Part shown: piece after piece, positions 16,205-24,649 of the stretch
Numbering within the stretch: the first letter of the stretch is position 1
Layout of the letters: every line of letters begins with the position of its first letter
Assembly: GCA_022826945.1 (NCBI GenBank)
Contig: JAJDTY010000043.1
Location: 1 to 64,000, forward strand
DNA length: 64,000 nt
Direction: 5' to 3'
Source of the DNA: Candidatus Binatia bacterium
GTDB lineage: Bacteria > Desulfobacterota > Binatia > Bin18
Translations under genes and position numbers: made by a program
The notes under the pieces: generated by a model
What the model was told of the DNA's origin: nothing
The model's input: the letters and a program-made list of their open reading frames with translations, nothing else
Databases searched by the model: none

Positions 16205-16966
16205 CTAGCCGGCCATGGTCAGCCCACCGCTGACGGACAGGACCTGGCCGGTCACAAAATCCGCGTCCGGCGAGGCAAAAAACGCGACGGCGTTGGCAAT
16301 TTCTTCGGGCTGACCCAACCGTCGAAATGGGACCGCACGGGTCATGGCGCTGATAATTTTGGCTCCCTTTTCTCCTGACGAAACCTGCTGGAGCAGGGCC
16401 GTATCCGTGGGACCGGGACAGACCACGTTAACAGTGATCTTTGCGCGCGCCAGTTCACGCGCCAGCGTTTTGGAAAAGCCGATAATCCCGGCCTTGCAGG
16501 CGGAATAGACCGCCTCTCCGGTCGAGCCGACCCGGCCGGCATCCGAGCTGATCGAAATAATCTTACCCTGACCGCGCTCGGCCATCTGCGCCGCCACCGT
16601 ATGGCAAAAATTAATCGGGCCGCGCAGATTGATCGCAATCACCTTCTCCCAGGTCTCGGGCGCGCTCTGGAGAAAGGGCTCGATCTTGTCCCAACCGGCA
16701 TTATTCACCAGCACGTCAACCGGTCCCCAGCTATCCGTTACCTGTCTCACGCAGGTCTGGACCTGCCCGAGCTGAGTCACATCGGTCCTGACCACTTGCG
16801 CCTGCCCGCCTGCGGCCAGAATATCGTCGGCTGTTTTCCGGGCTTCGTCTTCCAGAATATCGGCAATGGCGACTTTGGCGCCCTCCTCGGCCAGACGCAA
16901 ACAAATCGCCCGGCCTATGCCTCGACTGCCGCCCGTCACCAGCGCGACCTTGTCTTTGATACGCAT
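16205..16966 (-). CDS. SDR resembling 2-hydroxycyclohexanecarboxyl-CoA dehydrogenase (BadH)
   Basis: 253 residues from the ATG at 16964-16966 with GAGGAGGAACGC upstream. Cofactor motif TGGSRGIGRA; NNAGWD; catalytic Ser141, Tyr154 and Lys158 in the segments ISISSDAGRVGS and AVYSACKAG. The NNAGWD, SSDAGRVGSTGEAVY and NVVCPGPTDTALL segments are those of BadH, the 2-hydroxycyclohexane-1-carboxyl-CoA dehydrogenase of anaerobic benzoate and cyclohexanecarboxylate catabolism. In this operon it would oxidise a hydroxyacyl-CoA or a diol intermediate with NAD+. It is the first clearly catabolic gene of the operon running down to 11822. Confidence 0.9.
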   Translation of the reverse strand: MRIKDKVALVTGGSRGIGRAICLRLAEEGAKVAIADILEDEARKTADDILAAGGQAQVVRTDVTQLGQVQTCVRQVTDSWGPVDVLVNNAGWDKIEPFLQSAPETWEKVIAINLRGPINFCHTVAAQMAERGQGKIISISSDAGRVGSTGEAVYSACKAGIIGFSKTLARELARAKITVNVVCPGPTDTALLQQVSSGEKGAKIISAMTRAVPFRRLGQPEEIANAVAFFASPDADFVTGQVLSVSGGLTMAG

Positions 16967-17006
16967 GCGTTCCTCCTCCTCGTGAACGGTCAAATCTCCG
17001 CACGAT

Positions 17007-17249
17007 TTACCTCGGCCATGTCCTGGCTCCCGGCACGGGCGTCAATTCGTCCTCGCTCGCTGGATGGCGCTCATATCCTTCTCTATGGAGCCGGACCTTC
17101 TCGGCGGGAGACCTCCGTTTGAGCGATGGCTCTGAAGCATCTTCCTGCTCCAGCAAGTCGGCCAGCGAGGCAGCATCATCCAGGTCAACGCCTGGCAACG
17201 GCTCTGCTCCCTTGACGGTCGTGAGTCGCACTCGATCTTTTTTTCGCAT
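17007..17249 (-). CDS. Hypothetical small charged protein
   Basis: 80 residues, MRKKDRVRLTTVKGAEPLPG at the start, then an acidic stretch and basic segments (SLKRRSPAEKVRLHREGYERH). It is hydrophilic and probably partly disordered. It lies upstream of the BadH-like gene on the same strand (41 bases), divergent from moaA. No family is recognised and there is no strong ribosome-binding site, so it may not be a real gene. Confidence 0.4.
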   Translation of the reverse strand: MRKKDRVRLTTVKGAEPLPGVDLDDAASLADLLEQEDASEPSLKRRSPAEKVRLHREGYERHPASEDELTPVPGARTWPR

Positions 17250-17320
17250 AGGTCAAGGCATAAGGCATATTGAGGAGACACGAATATGTCAATATAAACA
17301 GCGGTGGACGAACCGGCATC

Positions 17321-17348
17321 TTTGCTCAACAGGCGAGATAGATATAAT
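17321..17348 (+). promoter_or_regulatory. Candidate sigma-70 promoter for moaA
   Basis: TTTGCT at 17321-17326 and a perfect TATAAT at 17343-17348 are separated by 16 bases. The predicted start of transcription would be about 30 bases upstream of the moaA GTG start at 17384. Confidence 0.5.
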
Positions 17349-17383
17349 ACAGGACAGACTGAAAGAAAGGGAGAAACCGACTC

Positions 17384-18394
17384 GTGCTCGATACCCTGCA
17401 ACGCCCGCTCAAAGACCTGCGCATTTCCGTCACCGACCGGTGCAATTTTCGTTGCACCTATTGCATGCCGCTGGACGACTACGACTGGCTGGACAAGAGC
17501 GAGGTGCTGACGTTTGAGGAAATCACACGGCTGGCCCGCCTGTTTATTCAACTCGGGGTTGAAAAAATTCGTTTGACCGGGGGCGAGCCCTTGGCCCGGC
17601 GCGACCTTGAGCAACTCATCAAAAGCCTGTCCGGCCTCGACGGCCTGCGTGATCTGTGTCTCACCACGAACGGCTCAACCCTGGCGGAAAAGGCCCAGGT
17701 CCTGAAAGCGGCTGGCTTACGCCGGCTGAACGTCAGCCTCGACAGCCTCAAACCCGACCGTTTTCGACGCATCACCAAGCGCGGCGACTTGCAGAAAGTT
17801 CTGCACGGCCTGTTTGTGGCCAAGGAGCACGGCTTCTCGCCGATTAAGCTCAACGCGGTCATCGAACGTGGCGTGAATGACGACGAGATTATCGATCTGG
17901 TGACGTTCTCGCTTGAGCATGACTTTGCCATCCGTTTCATTGAGTTCATGGATGTGGGCAATGCCAACCACTGGCAGTCGGACACCATCGTGCCCAAGCA
18001 GGAAATCCTGGACATTATCAACACGCGCTTTTCCCTGCGGGAGATCGGCCGGAAAGGCGGCAGTGCACCGTCGGTGGATTATCAATGCGTCGATGGCAGC
18101 GGTGATATCGGGGTGATCGCCTCGGTCACCGAGCCGTTCTGCGCGTCTTGTACGCGCGCACGGCTCACCGCGGATGGCAGACTCGTGACCTGTCTTTTTG
18201 CTAACACTGGCCATAACCTCAAGGTTCTGCTGCGCGGTGGGGCCAGCGATGACAGGCTGCTCGACGTGCTGCAGCAGGTCTGGCTCCGACGGACGGACCG
18301 CTACTCGGAAGAACGCCTGGCCGCCCTGCGTTCGGGAGCCGGCTACGACCCCAAAGAGCATAAAAAGATCGAAATGATTAGTTTGGGCGGCTAA
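17384..18394 (+). CDS. moaA: GTP 3',8-cyclase MoaA
   Basis: 336 residues, GTG start with AAGGGAG about 10 bases upstream. It is a radical-SAM enzyme: the first [4Fe-4S] cluster is bound by Cys20, Cys24 and Cys27 in CNFRCTYC, and the second by the C-terminal CASCTRARLTADGRLVTC. The LTGGEPL segment (SAM binding) and the terminal Gly-Gly required for activity are both present. It converts GTP to 3',8-cyclo-7,8-dihydro-GTP, the first step of molybdopterin synthesis. No other moa/mob gene is nearby; a molybdopterin oxidoreductase that would need the cofactor is encoded at 56973-59021. Confidence 0.98.
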   Translation: MLDTLQRPLKDLRISVTDRCNFRCTYCMPLDDYDWLDKSEVLTFEEITRLARLFIQLGVEKIRLTGGEPLARRDLEQLIKSLSGLDGLRDLCLTTNGSTLAEKAQVLKAAGLRRLNVSLDSLKPDRFRRITKRGDLQKVLHGLFVAKEHGFSPIKLNAVIERGVNDDEIIDLVTFSLEHDFAIRFIEFMDVGNANHWQSDTIVPKQEILDIINTRFSLREIGRKGGSAPSVDYQCVDGSGDIGVIASVTEPFCASCTRARLTADGRLVTCLFANTGHNLKVLLRGGASDDRLLDVLQQVWLRRTDRYSEERLAALRSGAGYDPKEHKKIEMISLGG

Positions 18395-18409
18395 GGTCAC
18401 GCCGCCGAG

Positions 18410-18979
18410 TCAGAACGTCGTCGAGAACTCCGACAGCACGGCAAGCGTCTTGAGATCGTAGATCTCAACCGTCCCGCCACGGCCTTCTTCCAGGGTCAAC
18501 ATACCGACCGTGCCCGGTTGAGCCGCGTAATTGTGCGGATAGGTCGGACTGCCGGGATTGATGACCAAGACATCGGCGTAGCGCTGGATACGCTCGACAT
18601 GGGTATGGCCGCAGACAATAATATTGGTCCGCTGGCCAAAAGCCTGCTCCATTGTCCGCTCAATCGGCCAGTGCGGATATTCGTTCGGATCCAATACATC
18701 GTGCACCAGTCCCAGCGTGTAGCCCGCGCACTGCGTCACAACAGCCTCGTGCAGCCGAGGATCTTCCGGGACGACCGCGCGACCGCCCGAACCCTCGTCG
18801 CCATTGCCCCGACACGCCACTACCGGCGCGATTTCTTCGAGCCAGTCCAGCACGGCAAGGCAGTGGAGGTCGCCGGCATGGACAATCAGGTCAACCCCGG
18901 CGAATACCGTCCGCACCTGGCTCGGGAGTTCAGACATGGCCTCGGGGATGTGCGAGTCTGCGATGAGTCCGATTTTCAT
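18410..18979 (-). CDS. Metallophosphoesterase, YfcE/MJ0936 type
   Basis: 189 residues from the ATG at 18977-18979; the frame is open a further 150 codons upstream, but that part is not family-like and crosses the promoter region. All metal-binding motifs of the calcineurin-like fold are present in order: IADSHIPE, HAGDLH, CRGNGD and VCGHTHVE, followed by NPGSPTYP. YfcE-type enzymes hydrolyse phosphodiesters with Mn2+ or similar metals; the physiological substrate is not known. It is convergent with moaA (15-base gap) and divergent from the acyl-CoA dehydrogenase. Confidence 0.93.
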   Translation of the reverse strand: MKIGLIADSHIPEAMSELPSQVRTVFAGVDLIVHAGDLHCLAVLDWLEEIAPVVACRGNGDEGSGGRAVVPEDPRLHEAVVTQCAGYTLGLVHDVLDPNEYPHWPIERTMEQAFGQRTNIIVCGHTHVERIQRYADVLVINPGSPTYPHNYAAQPGTVGMLTLEEGRGGTVEIYDLKTLAVLSEFSTTF

Positions 18980-19066
18980 ACCAAGAAAACTGTCCGCGAG
19001 CGTTTTCTCGTGATGATATACCGGCTGGACATCCGAGAAGCAACGTGCCAACAATGATGCTATCCA

Positions 19067-19120
19067 AAAGAGGAAACGTGTCCTCCAACCAGACACACCT
19101 GCTGGACACGTTTCCTCTTT
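19067..19120. repeat. Perfect 17-bp inverted repeat upstream of the acyl-CoA dehydrogenase
   Basis: The 17-base arm at 19067-19083 (AAAGAGGAAACGTGTCC) is the exact reverse complement of the arm at 19104-19120; the loop is 20 bases. The repeat ends 18 bases before the ATG of the dehydrogenase gene (19139), so an RNA hairpin would sit just ahead of the ribosome-binding site (19131-19137). No T tract follows. It could be an operator, a leader hairpin or a remnant of a mobile element. Confidence 0.6.
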
Positions 19121-19138
19121 CCAGACAAAAGGGGAAAG

Positions 19139-20305
19139 ATGTCTATGGATCACGCAACGCATCTGCCTCTGGTGACGCTGAGCGAGGAAGAGGAACTCTT
19201 TCGGACTATGGTACGGGGGTTTGCCGAGGAACAGGTCAAGCCCCACGTCATGGAGATGGACCACGCGGCCAAGATCCCCCAGGAGCTGATTCGCCAACTC
19301 TTTGATCTGGGGGTGATGGGCATAGAAATTCCGGCCAGCTACGGGGGCGCCGGCTCCAGTTTCTTTATGTCCATTCTGGCCATTGAGGAGTTTGCGCGGA
19401 TCGATCCGGCGGTCGCCACCTGTGTGGATGTCCAAAACACGCTGGTCAATAACGCCCTCGTCCGCTGGCTCAACTCCGAGCAGAAAGCCCAGTTTTTTCC
19501 CCGCCTAGCCGCGGACACGGTGGGAGCTTATTCCTTGTCCGAGGCCGGTTCCGGGAGCGACGCCTTTGCCATGCAGACCCGCGCCCGGCCGGATGGCGAC
19601 ACCTTTGTGCTGAACGGCCAAAAGATGTGGACGACCAACGGCGCTGAAGCCGGGGTGTATCTGCTCTTTGCCAATGCCGATCCGGACAAGGGCTATAAGG
19701 GTGTGACCGCCTTCATGGTCGAACGCGATATGCCGGGTTTCAGCGTTGGGAAAAAAGAGGACAAGCTTGGCATCCGCGCCAGCTCGACCTGTGAGTTGAT
19801 CCTCGAAGACGTCCGGGTGCCGCGCAATCAGGTCGTAGCAGAGATCGGCCAGGGCTATAAGGTCGCGATTGAGACCCTGAACGAAGGCCGGATCGGGATC
19901 GGAGCGCAAATGACCGGTCTGGCCCAGGGAGCCTTCGAGTGCGCGCTGGGCTATGCCAGGGAACGCTCACAGTTTGGGCGGGCGATCACGGATTTTCAGG
20001 CCATTCAATTTGAGTTGGCCGAGTTGGCGACTGAGATCGAAGCCGCCCGGCTGATGGTGTATAACACGGCCCGCCTCAAGGAGAGTGGACAACCGTTTGC
20101 CCATTCCGCGGCCATGACCAAATTCTTTTGCTCCCAGGTCGGGGAACGGGTGGCCTCGCGTGCTCTGGAGGTTTTCGGCGGCGTGGGTTTTACCAAGGAC
20201 TATCCGGCTGAGAAGTTCTACCGGGACGCCAAGATCGGCAAAATCTACGAGGGCACCTCGAATATGCAACTCAAAACCATTGCCGCCAATCTGCTGAGGA
20301 GTTGA
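19139..20305 (+). CDS. Acyl-CoA dehydrogenase (short/branched-chain type)
   Basis: 388 residues, the normal length. Signature segments: GAYSLSEAGSGSDAFAMQT and LNGQKMWTTNG (FAD/substrate region), RSQFGRAITDFQAIQFELAEL, and the catalytic base Glu371 in IYEGTSNMQ near the C-terminus. FAD-dependent, it desaturates acyl-CoA thioesters at C2-C3 and passes electrons to ETF. The closest look is to ACADSB/short-branched-chain enzymes. It is followed, 3 bases after its stop, by an MBL-fold hydrolase and is probably cotranscribed with it. A 17-bp inverted repeat precedes the start. Confidence 0.95.
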   Translation: MSMDHATHLPLVTLSEEEELFRTMVRGFAEEQVKPHVMEMDHAAKIPQELIRQLFDLGVMGIEIPASYGGAGSSFFMSILAIEEFARIDPAVATCVDVQNTLVNNALVRWLNSEQKAQFFPRLAADTVGAYSLSEAGSGSDAFAMQTRARPDGDTFVLNGQKMWTTNGAEAGVYLLFANADPDKGYKGVTAFMVERDMPGFSVGKKEDKLGIRASSTCELILEDVRVPRNQVVAEIGQGYKVAIETLNEGRIGIGAQMTGLAQGAFECALGYARERSQFGRAITDFQAIQFELAELATEIEAARLMVYNTARLKESGQPFAHSAAMTKFFCSQVGERVASRALEVFGGVGFTKDYPAEKFYRDAKIGKIYEGTSNMQLKTIAANLLRS

Positions 20306-20308
20306 GAC

Positions 20309-21178
20309 ATGCCGCAACGCGTTGTAACTGACACCATGGCCGGGCTGAAGCTGCCCGACTTCGACACCTGGAGCGAGCGGGTTGCGACCGTGCTCGGTCA
20401 AAACCCCGGGCCGTTCACCGGCCCCGGCACCAACACCTATCTGGTCGGTACGAGCAAACGGCCGTTGCTGCTCGACACGGGGATCGGCCTGGAGGTCTAC
20501 GACCCCTTATTGGAACAGGGCCTGTCCGAAACCAAAGGCGGCACCGAACTCCAGGAGATCGTCCTCACCCATGTGCATCAGGATCACATCGGCGGGGTCC
20601 CCAATGTGCAGAAACGCTTTGGTGAACTCAGCGTCTCAAAACATCGCTGGCCGGAAAAAGACCAGGCGTATGATTTTCCGCTGACCTATATCGAAGACGA
20701 AGCGACCATCGAGACCGACGGAGCCACCCTGCACGCGATCCATACGCCGGGCCATGCCAAAGACCACCTGTGTTACTACCTCGAAGAGGAAAAAGCGCTC
20801 TTTACCGGAGACCTGGTGCTTGGGGCCGGAACAACGGTCGTACCGGAAGAGGGCGGCGGCTTGATTGACTATATGGCCTCACTGCGCAAGCTGCTCGATC
20901 TCGACCTGTCGGTGATCTATCCCGCCCACGGCCCGGCGATTCGCGAGCCGTACAAAAAGCTGAACGACTACATCGCCCACCGCGAGCTGCGCGAGCAGCA
21001 GGTGCTGGACGCGCTCAACGCCGGCCTCACCAGAATTCCAGACATGGTGAAGCGTATTTATGTTGACGTGCCCGAGTTTCTGCACGCCGCGGCCGGGAAC
21101 TCCGTCCAGTCCCACCTGATTAAGCTGGAAAAAGAAGGCGTGGTGAAAAATGAAGGCAAGGAGTGGGCGTTGGTGTAG
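20309..21178 (+). CDS. MBL-fold metallohydrolase, LACTB2-like
   Basis: 289 residues. The zinc motif is THVHQDHIGG (HxHxDH), followed by GHAKDHLCYYLEE, FTGDLVLGAGTTVV and YPAHGP, which give the remaining metal ligands. The N-terminal GPFTGPGTNTYLVG and the C-terminal winged-helix-like region (QVLDALNAGLTRIPDMVKRIY) are typical of the LACTB2 (beta-lactamase-like 2) group. Members are endoribonucleases or thioester/lactone hydrolases; beside an acyl-CoA dehydrogenase a thioesterase role is possible. Confidence 0.9.
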   Translation: MPQRVVTDTMAGLKLPDFDTWSERVATVLGQNPGPFTGPGTNTYLVGTSKRPLLLDTGIGLEVYDPLLEQGLSETKGGTELQEIVLTHVHQDHIGGVPNVQKRFGELSVSKHRWPEKDQAYDFPLTYIEDEATIETDGATLHAIHTPGHAKDHLCYYLEEEKALFTGDLVLGAGTTVVPEEGGGLIDYMASLRKLLDLDLSVIYPAHGPAIREPYKKLNDYIAHRELREQQVLDALNAGLTRIPDMVKRIYVDVPEFLHAAAGNSVQSHLIKLEKEGVVKNEGKEWALV

Positions 21179-21219
21179 AGAATCCTCAGATGACGCTCCG
21201 CCCACCCGACCTACCGTAC

Positions 21220-22080
21220 CTAACTGAACAACACCTTGGCCAGTTCCGACCGGTACCGATCCGCCAGATCACTCCGCGCGCCAACCACCTCAAAAATTTC
21301 GAGCATGGCCTTGCGCGCCCCCTCGTCCCGGAAGGCACGGTCTTTTTTGACAATCTCCAGGTATTCGGCAAGCGCTTCTTCGTAGCGGGTCGAGGCGGCC
21401 AGAATCTGGGCCAGTGCAAACCGGGCATCCAGGTCGTTCGGGTCGGCCTCGATTTTCTCGCGGCAGGCAGTCTCTTCATCGGCGCTGGCGCCGGTCTGTT
21501 TCACCCGTATCTGAGCGGTCAACTGCTGGGCTTCAGAATGCTCCTGCGTATGTGGGGGGATACGACCAAGCAGGGTAAGCGCGTCCGCGTGCTCTTCCTT
21601 ACCCATGAGAAGACGGGCAAGCCCGAGCAGCGCCTTTGGCTGCCGCTCATCCTTTGAGAGGGCGGCCCGATACAGACTCTCGGCGCCCTGATCTTTTCCC
21701 TGGTCTTGCAGGTCCTGGCCTTGCTGAGCCAGGGAATCGGCCTCGGACGGCATCAGTTCTTCAATAAATTGGCGAATCGCCGGCTCGGGCAGAGCGCCCA
21801 GAAACTCGTTGGCAATAGCCCCCTCCTTGACGGCCTTCACCGCCGGAATGCTGCTGATCTGAAAGGATTGGGCCAGGGCGGGGTTTTCATCAACATTCAC
21901 CTTCGCCAAAACAAACTTGCCAGCTTGTTCGTCCGCGAGTTTCTCCAACACCGGGCCGATGGCACGACAGGGGCCACACCACGGCGCCCAAAAATCCAGC
22001 ACAACCGGGACACTGTACGAGCGTTCGAGCACGTCCTGCTCAAAGTCTTTTTCGTTGATATCAACGGTCCATTCGCTCAT
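21220..22080 (-). CDS. cnoX: Thioredoxin-TPR co-chaperone, CnoX/YbbN-like
   Basis: 286 residues from the ATG at 22078-22080, with AGGGGGAA upstream; earlier in-frame starts lack a ribosome-binding site. The N-terminal thioredoxin domain has the active site WAPWCGPC, then PVLEKLADEQAGKF and ISSIPAV. The C-terminal half is TPR-like with repeated ALxGLARLL and ARFALAQILAAS helices. The fusion of thioredoxin and TPR is that of CnoX (YbbN), a holdase that hands proteins to chaperones under oxidative stress. E. coli CnoX lacks the CxxC pair (SxxC); here a full CGPC is kept, so it may be redox-active. It stands alone on the minus strand. Confidence 0.9.
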   Translation of the reverse strand: MSEWTVDINEKDFEQDVLERSYSVPVVLDFWAPWCGPCRAIGPVLEKLADEQAGKFVLAKVNVDENPALAQSFQISSIPAVKAVKEGAIANEFLGALPEPAIRQFIEELMPSEADSLAQQGQDLQDQGKDQGAESLYRAALSKDERQPKALLGLARLLMGKEEHADALTLLGRIPPHTQEHSEAQQLTAQIRVKQTGASADEETACREKIEADPNDLDARFALAQILAASTRYEEALAEYLEIVKKDRAFRDEGARKAMLEIFEVVGARSDLADRYRSELAKVLFS

Positions 22081-22276
22081 GAAATTCCCCCTGCACGATT
22101 GTCTCTTGTTTTTGAAGCGATTGGACATGACGACCCATGCCCGCCTACTCAGGAGGGCCATCCTACCATACCGTCGCCACTCCTTCCATCTTGCCAGCCT
22201 CTACCAAATCTGAGAAAGGTATAGCTCTTTCAGCAGCTACGTCCCAAAAGAAAGATAAGGCATAAAGGGGTAGATC

Positions 22277-23680
22277 ATGGTGAGCAAGACGATGTTTGAA
22301 AAAATCTGGGAGTCGCACGTGGTGCGGACCGAAGAGGACGGCACCGCGCTCTTGTATGTTGATCGTCACCTCACCCACGAGGTGACTTCTCCGCAGGCGT
22401 TTGAGGGTTTGCAACTGACCGGCCGGAACGTGCGCCGCACTCAGGCGACGATAGCCGTGCCCGACCACAATGTGCCAACAACCGACCGGGACAAGCCGAT
22501 TGAGGATGCGGTGGCGGCCAAGCAGATCGAAGCACTCCAGGAGAACTGTCGGACAACCGGCGTCCCGATTTTCGACATAGACGATATCCGCCAGGGCATT
22601 GTGCATGTGATCGGACCGGAGCAGGGACTCACCCTGCCGGGCATGGTCATTGTGTGCGGGGATTCCCATACCGCCACGCACGGCGCGTTTGGCGCCCTGG
22701 CCTTTGGTATCGGCACCAGCGAGGTTGAGCACGTGTTAGCCTCCCAATGCCTGCTCCAGAAGAAAGCCAAAACCATGCAGGTGCGGGTGGAGGGCGAGTT
22801 ACCCGAGCGGTGCTCTGCCAAGGATATTATCCTGGCCGTTATTGGCAAAATCGGGACAGCCGGCGGAACCGGGCATGTCATCGAATACACGGGCTCGGCC
22901 ATCCGGGCCCTGTCAATGGAAGGCCGCATGACGCTGTGCAATATGTCCATTGAGGGCGGCGCGCGGGCCGGTATGGTTGCACCGGACGAAAAGACGTTTG
23001 CCTATATCAAAGACCGTCCGTTTGCACCCAAGGGCGAGCTGTTCGAGCGGGCGGTAGCGGCCTGGCAGCAACTGCCGTCAGACCCGGACGCTAGCTTTGA
23101 CAAGACCGTAGAACTGAAAGCGGCAGACATTGCCCCCCAGGTCACCTGGGGTACGAATCCGGGCATGGTCACCGAGATTACCGGGACCGTGCCGGACCCG
23201 GCCGATATGCCCTCGCCGGAAACGCAAGAGGCCACGCAGCGGGCCTTGGCCTATATGGATCTGAAGGCCGGGACCCCCATGACGGAAATTCCGGTCGACC
23301 GGGTCTTTATCGGCTCCTGTACCAATTCCCGCATCGAAGACCTGCGCATTGCTGCCCAGTATGCAAAAGGGAGAAAGGTCGCCTCGACAGTCAACGCCCT
23401 GGTGGTGCCGGGCTCCGGTCTGATCAAAAAGCAGGCCGAGGACGAAGGACTTGACGTCGTTTTTAAGGACGCGGGCTTCGAGTGGCGCGAGGCCGGCTGT
23501 TCCATGTGTCTGGCCATGAACGCCGACACCCTGCAGCCGGGTGAGCGCTGCGCTTCAACCAGCAACCGCAATTTTGAAGGTCGCCAGGGCAAGGGTGGGC
23601 GTACCCATCTGGTCTCCCCGGCCATGGCCGCGGCCGCGGCTATCGAAGGCCGCTTTGTCGATATCAGAAACTGGAGCTAA
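22277..23680 (+). CDS. leuC: 3-isopropylmalate dehydratase, large subunit
   Basis: 467 residues, a full-length aconitase-superfamily protein. The [4Fe-4S] ligands are Cys in FIGSCTNSR and the pair in [10 protein letters not shown]. Other signatures: [27 protein letters not shown], and the [21 protein letters not shown] block. With LeuD it isomerises 2-isopropylmalate to 3-isopropylmalate in leucine biosynthesis. leuD follows 30 bases after its stop. leuA and leuB are not in the window. Confidence 0.97.
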   Translation: MVSKTMFEKIWESHVVRTEEDGTALLYVDRHLTHEVTSPQAFEGLQLTGRNVRRTQATIAVPDHNVPTTDRDKPIEDAVAAKQIEALQENCRTTGVPIFDIDDIRQGIVHVIGPEQGLTLPGMVIVCGDSHTATHGAFGALAFGIGTSEVEHVLASQCLLQKKAKTMQVRVEGELPERCSAKDIILAVIGKIGTAGGTGHVIEYTGSAIRALSMEGRMTLCNMSIEGGARAGMVAPDEKTFAYIKDRPFAPKGELFERAVAAWQQLPSDPDASFDKTVELKAADIAPQVTWGTNPGMVTEITGTVPDPADMPSPETQEATQRALAYMDLKAGTPMTEIPVDRVFIGSCTNSRIEDLRIAAQYAKGRKVASTVNALVVPGSGLIKKQAEDEGLDVVFKDAGFEWREAGCSMCLAMNADTLQPGERCASTSNRNFEGRQGKGGRTHLVSPAMAAAAAIEGRFVDIRNWS

Positions 23681-23710
23681 AGCCATATTATCAACATAAA
23701 GGAAACCGCT

Positions 23711-24331
23711 ATGGACGCTTTTACCACGCTCACAGGTATTGTTGCCCCGCTCGACCGGGTGAATGTTGATACCGACCAGATTATCCCCAAGCAGTACCTC
23801 AAGACCATTAAGCGCACGGGCCTGCGGGAAGGTCTGTTCTCGGATTGGCGCTACGCCAGCGACGGCAACCCCCAGGACGGCTTTGTCCTGAATCAGCCGC
23901 GCTATGCTGGCGCAAGCATTCTCCTGGCGCGGGATAATTTCGGCTGCGGCTCGTCGCGCGAGCACGCGCCGTGGGCCTTGTTGGATTACGGCTTTCGGTG
24001 CGTTATCGCCCCCAGCTTTGCCGACATCTTTTTTAATAACTGCTTCAAAAACGGCATGCTGCCGGTTGTCCTGACCAACGCAGAGGTTGACCAATTATTC
24101 ACAGAGGTCGAACCCCAGCCGGGCTATCAGCTCAGCGTGGACCTCGCGGCCCAAACCGTCACCACACCGGATGGGACGAGTTTTCATTTCGACGTTGATC
24201 CCTTTCGGAAAGACTGCCTGCTCAACGGCCTGGACGAAATCGGGCTCACCCTGCAAAACGAGGCCGATATCACGGCCTATGAGCAACGCCGCAAAAACGA
24301 AGCGCCCTGGCTGTTTCCGGATTTGGGATAG
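23711..24331 (+). CDS. leuD: 3-isopropylmalate dehydratase, small subunit
   Basis: 206 residues. The start ([34 protein letters not shown]) and the segment [16 protein letters not shown], followed by [11 protein letters not shown], identify the swivelling-domain small subunit. The length fits the E. coli-type LeuD. It is coupled to leuC, and the following small gene begins 12 bases after its stop. Confidence 0.97.
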   Translation: MDAFTTLTGIVAPLDRVNVDTDQIIPKQYLKTIKRTGLREGLFSDWRYASDGNPQDGFVLNQPRYAGASILLARDNFGCGSSREHAPWALLDYGFRCVIAPSFADIFFNNCFKNGMLPVVLTNAEVDQLFTEVEPQPGYQLSVDLAAQTVTTPDGTSFHFDVDPFRKDCLLNGLDEIGLTLQNEADITAYEQRRKNEAPWLFPDLG

Positions 24332-24343
24332 CAAATACTCATC

Positions 24344-24649
24344 ATGTCCTCATATCCCCTCACCACCCAGGAAGTCGCTTTGCTCCAGCAAGCCGCGGGT
24401 ATGGCGGGCGACCGACTGGCGCGGCAGGAGAATGACGCTGGGGTCCGCTCCATGGAAACCCTCCTGGCTCACCTCGAACAGGAACAACCGCACACCATCA
24501 GCCTCAATGTGCTCCAACGCGAAGTCCTCGGAAAAATGCTCATGAATTTGTCTTTTGATCTGCTTCGCGAGGATGAGGACGAGCGTTCCGCGCTCGCCGA
24601 GGAATTGGCTGAACGTTTGTTTCAAGACGGCGAAGGAGAAGAAGTATGA
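24344..24649 (+). CDS. Hypothetical helical protein
   Basis: 101 residues, strongly acidic, almost all helix (VALLQQAAGMAGDRLARQE and LQREVLGKMLMNLSFDLLREDEDERSALAEELAERLF). The stop overlaps the start of the next LLM gene by four bases (ATGA), which argues it is a real translated gene. It lies in line with leuCD. I do not recognise the family, and no ribosome-binding site is obvious. Confidence 0.65.
   Translation: MSSYPLTTQEVALLQQAAGMAGDRLARQENDAGVRSMETLLAHLEQEQPHTISLNVLQREVLGKMLMNLSFDLLREDEDERSALAEELAERLFQDGEGEEV

Noticed and set aside
18980-19435. N-terminal extension of the phosphoesterase
   Set aside because: The extension crosses the acyl-CoA dehydrogenase promoter and start and is not family-like; the ATG at 18977-18979 begins the known fold exactly.
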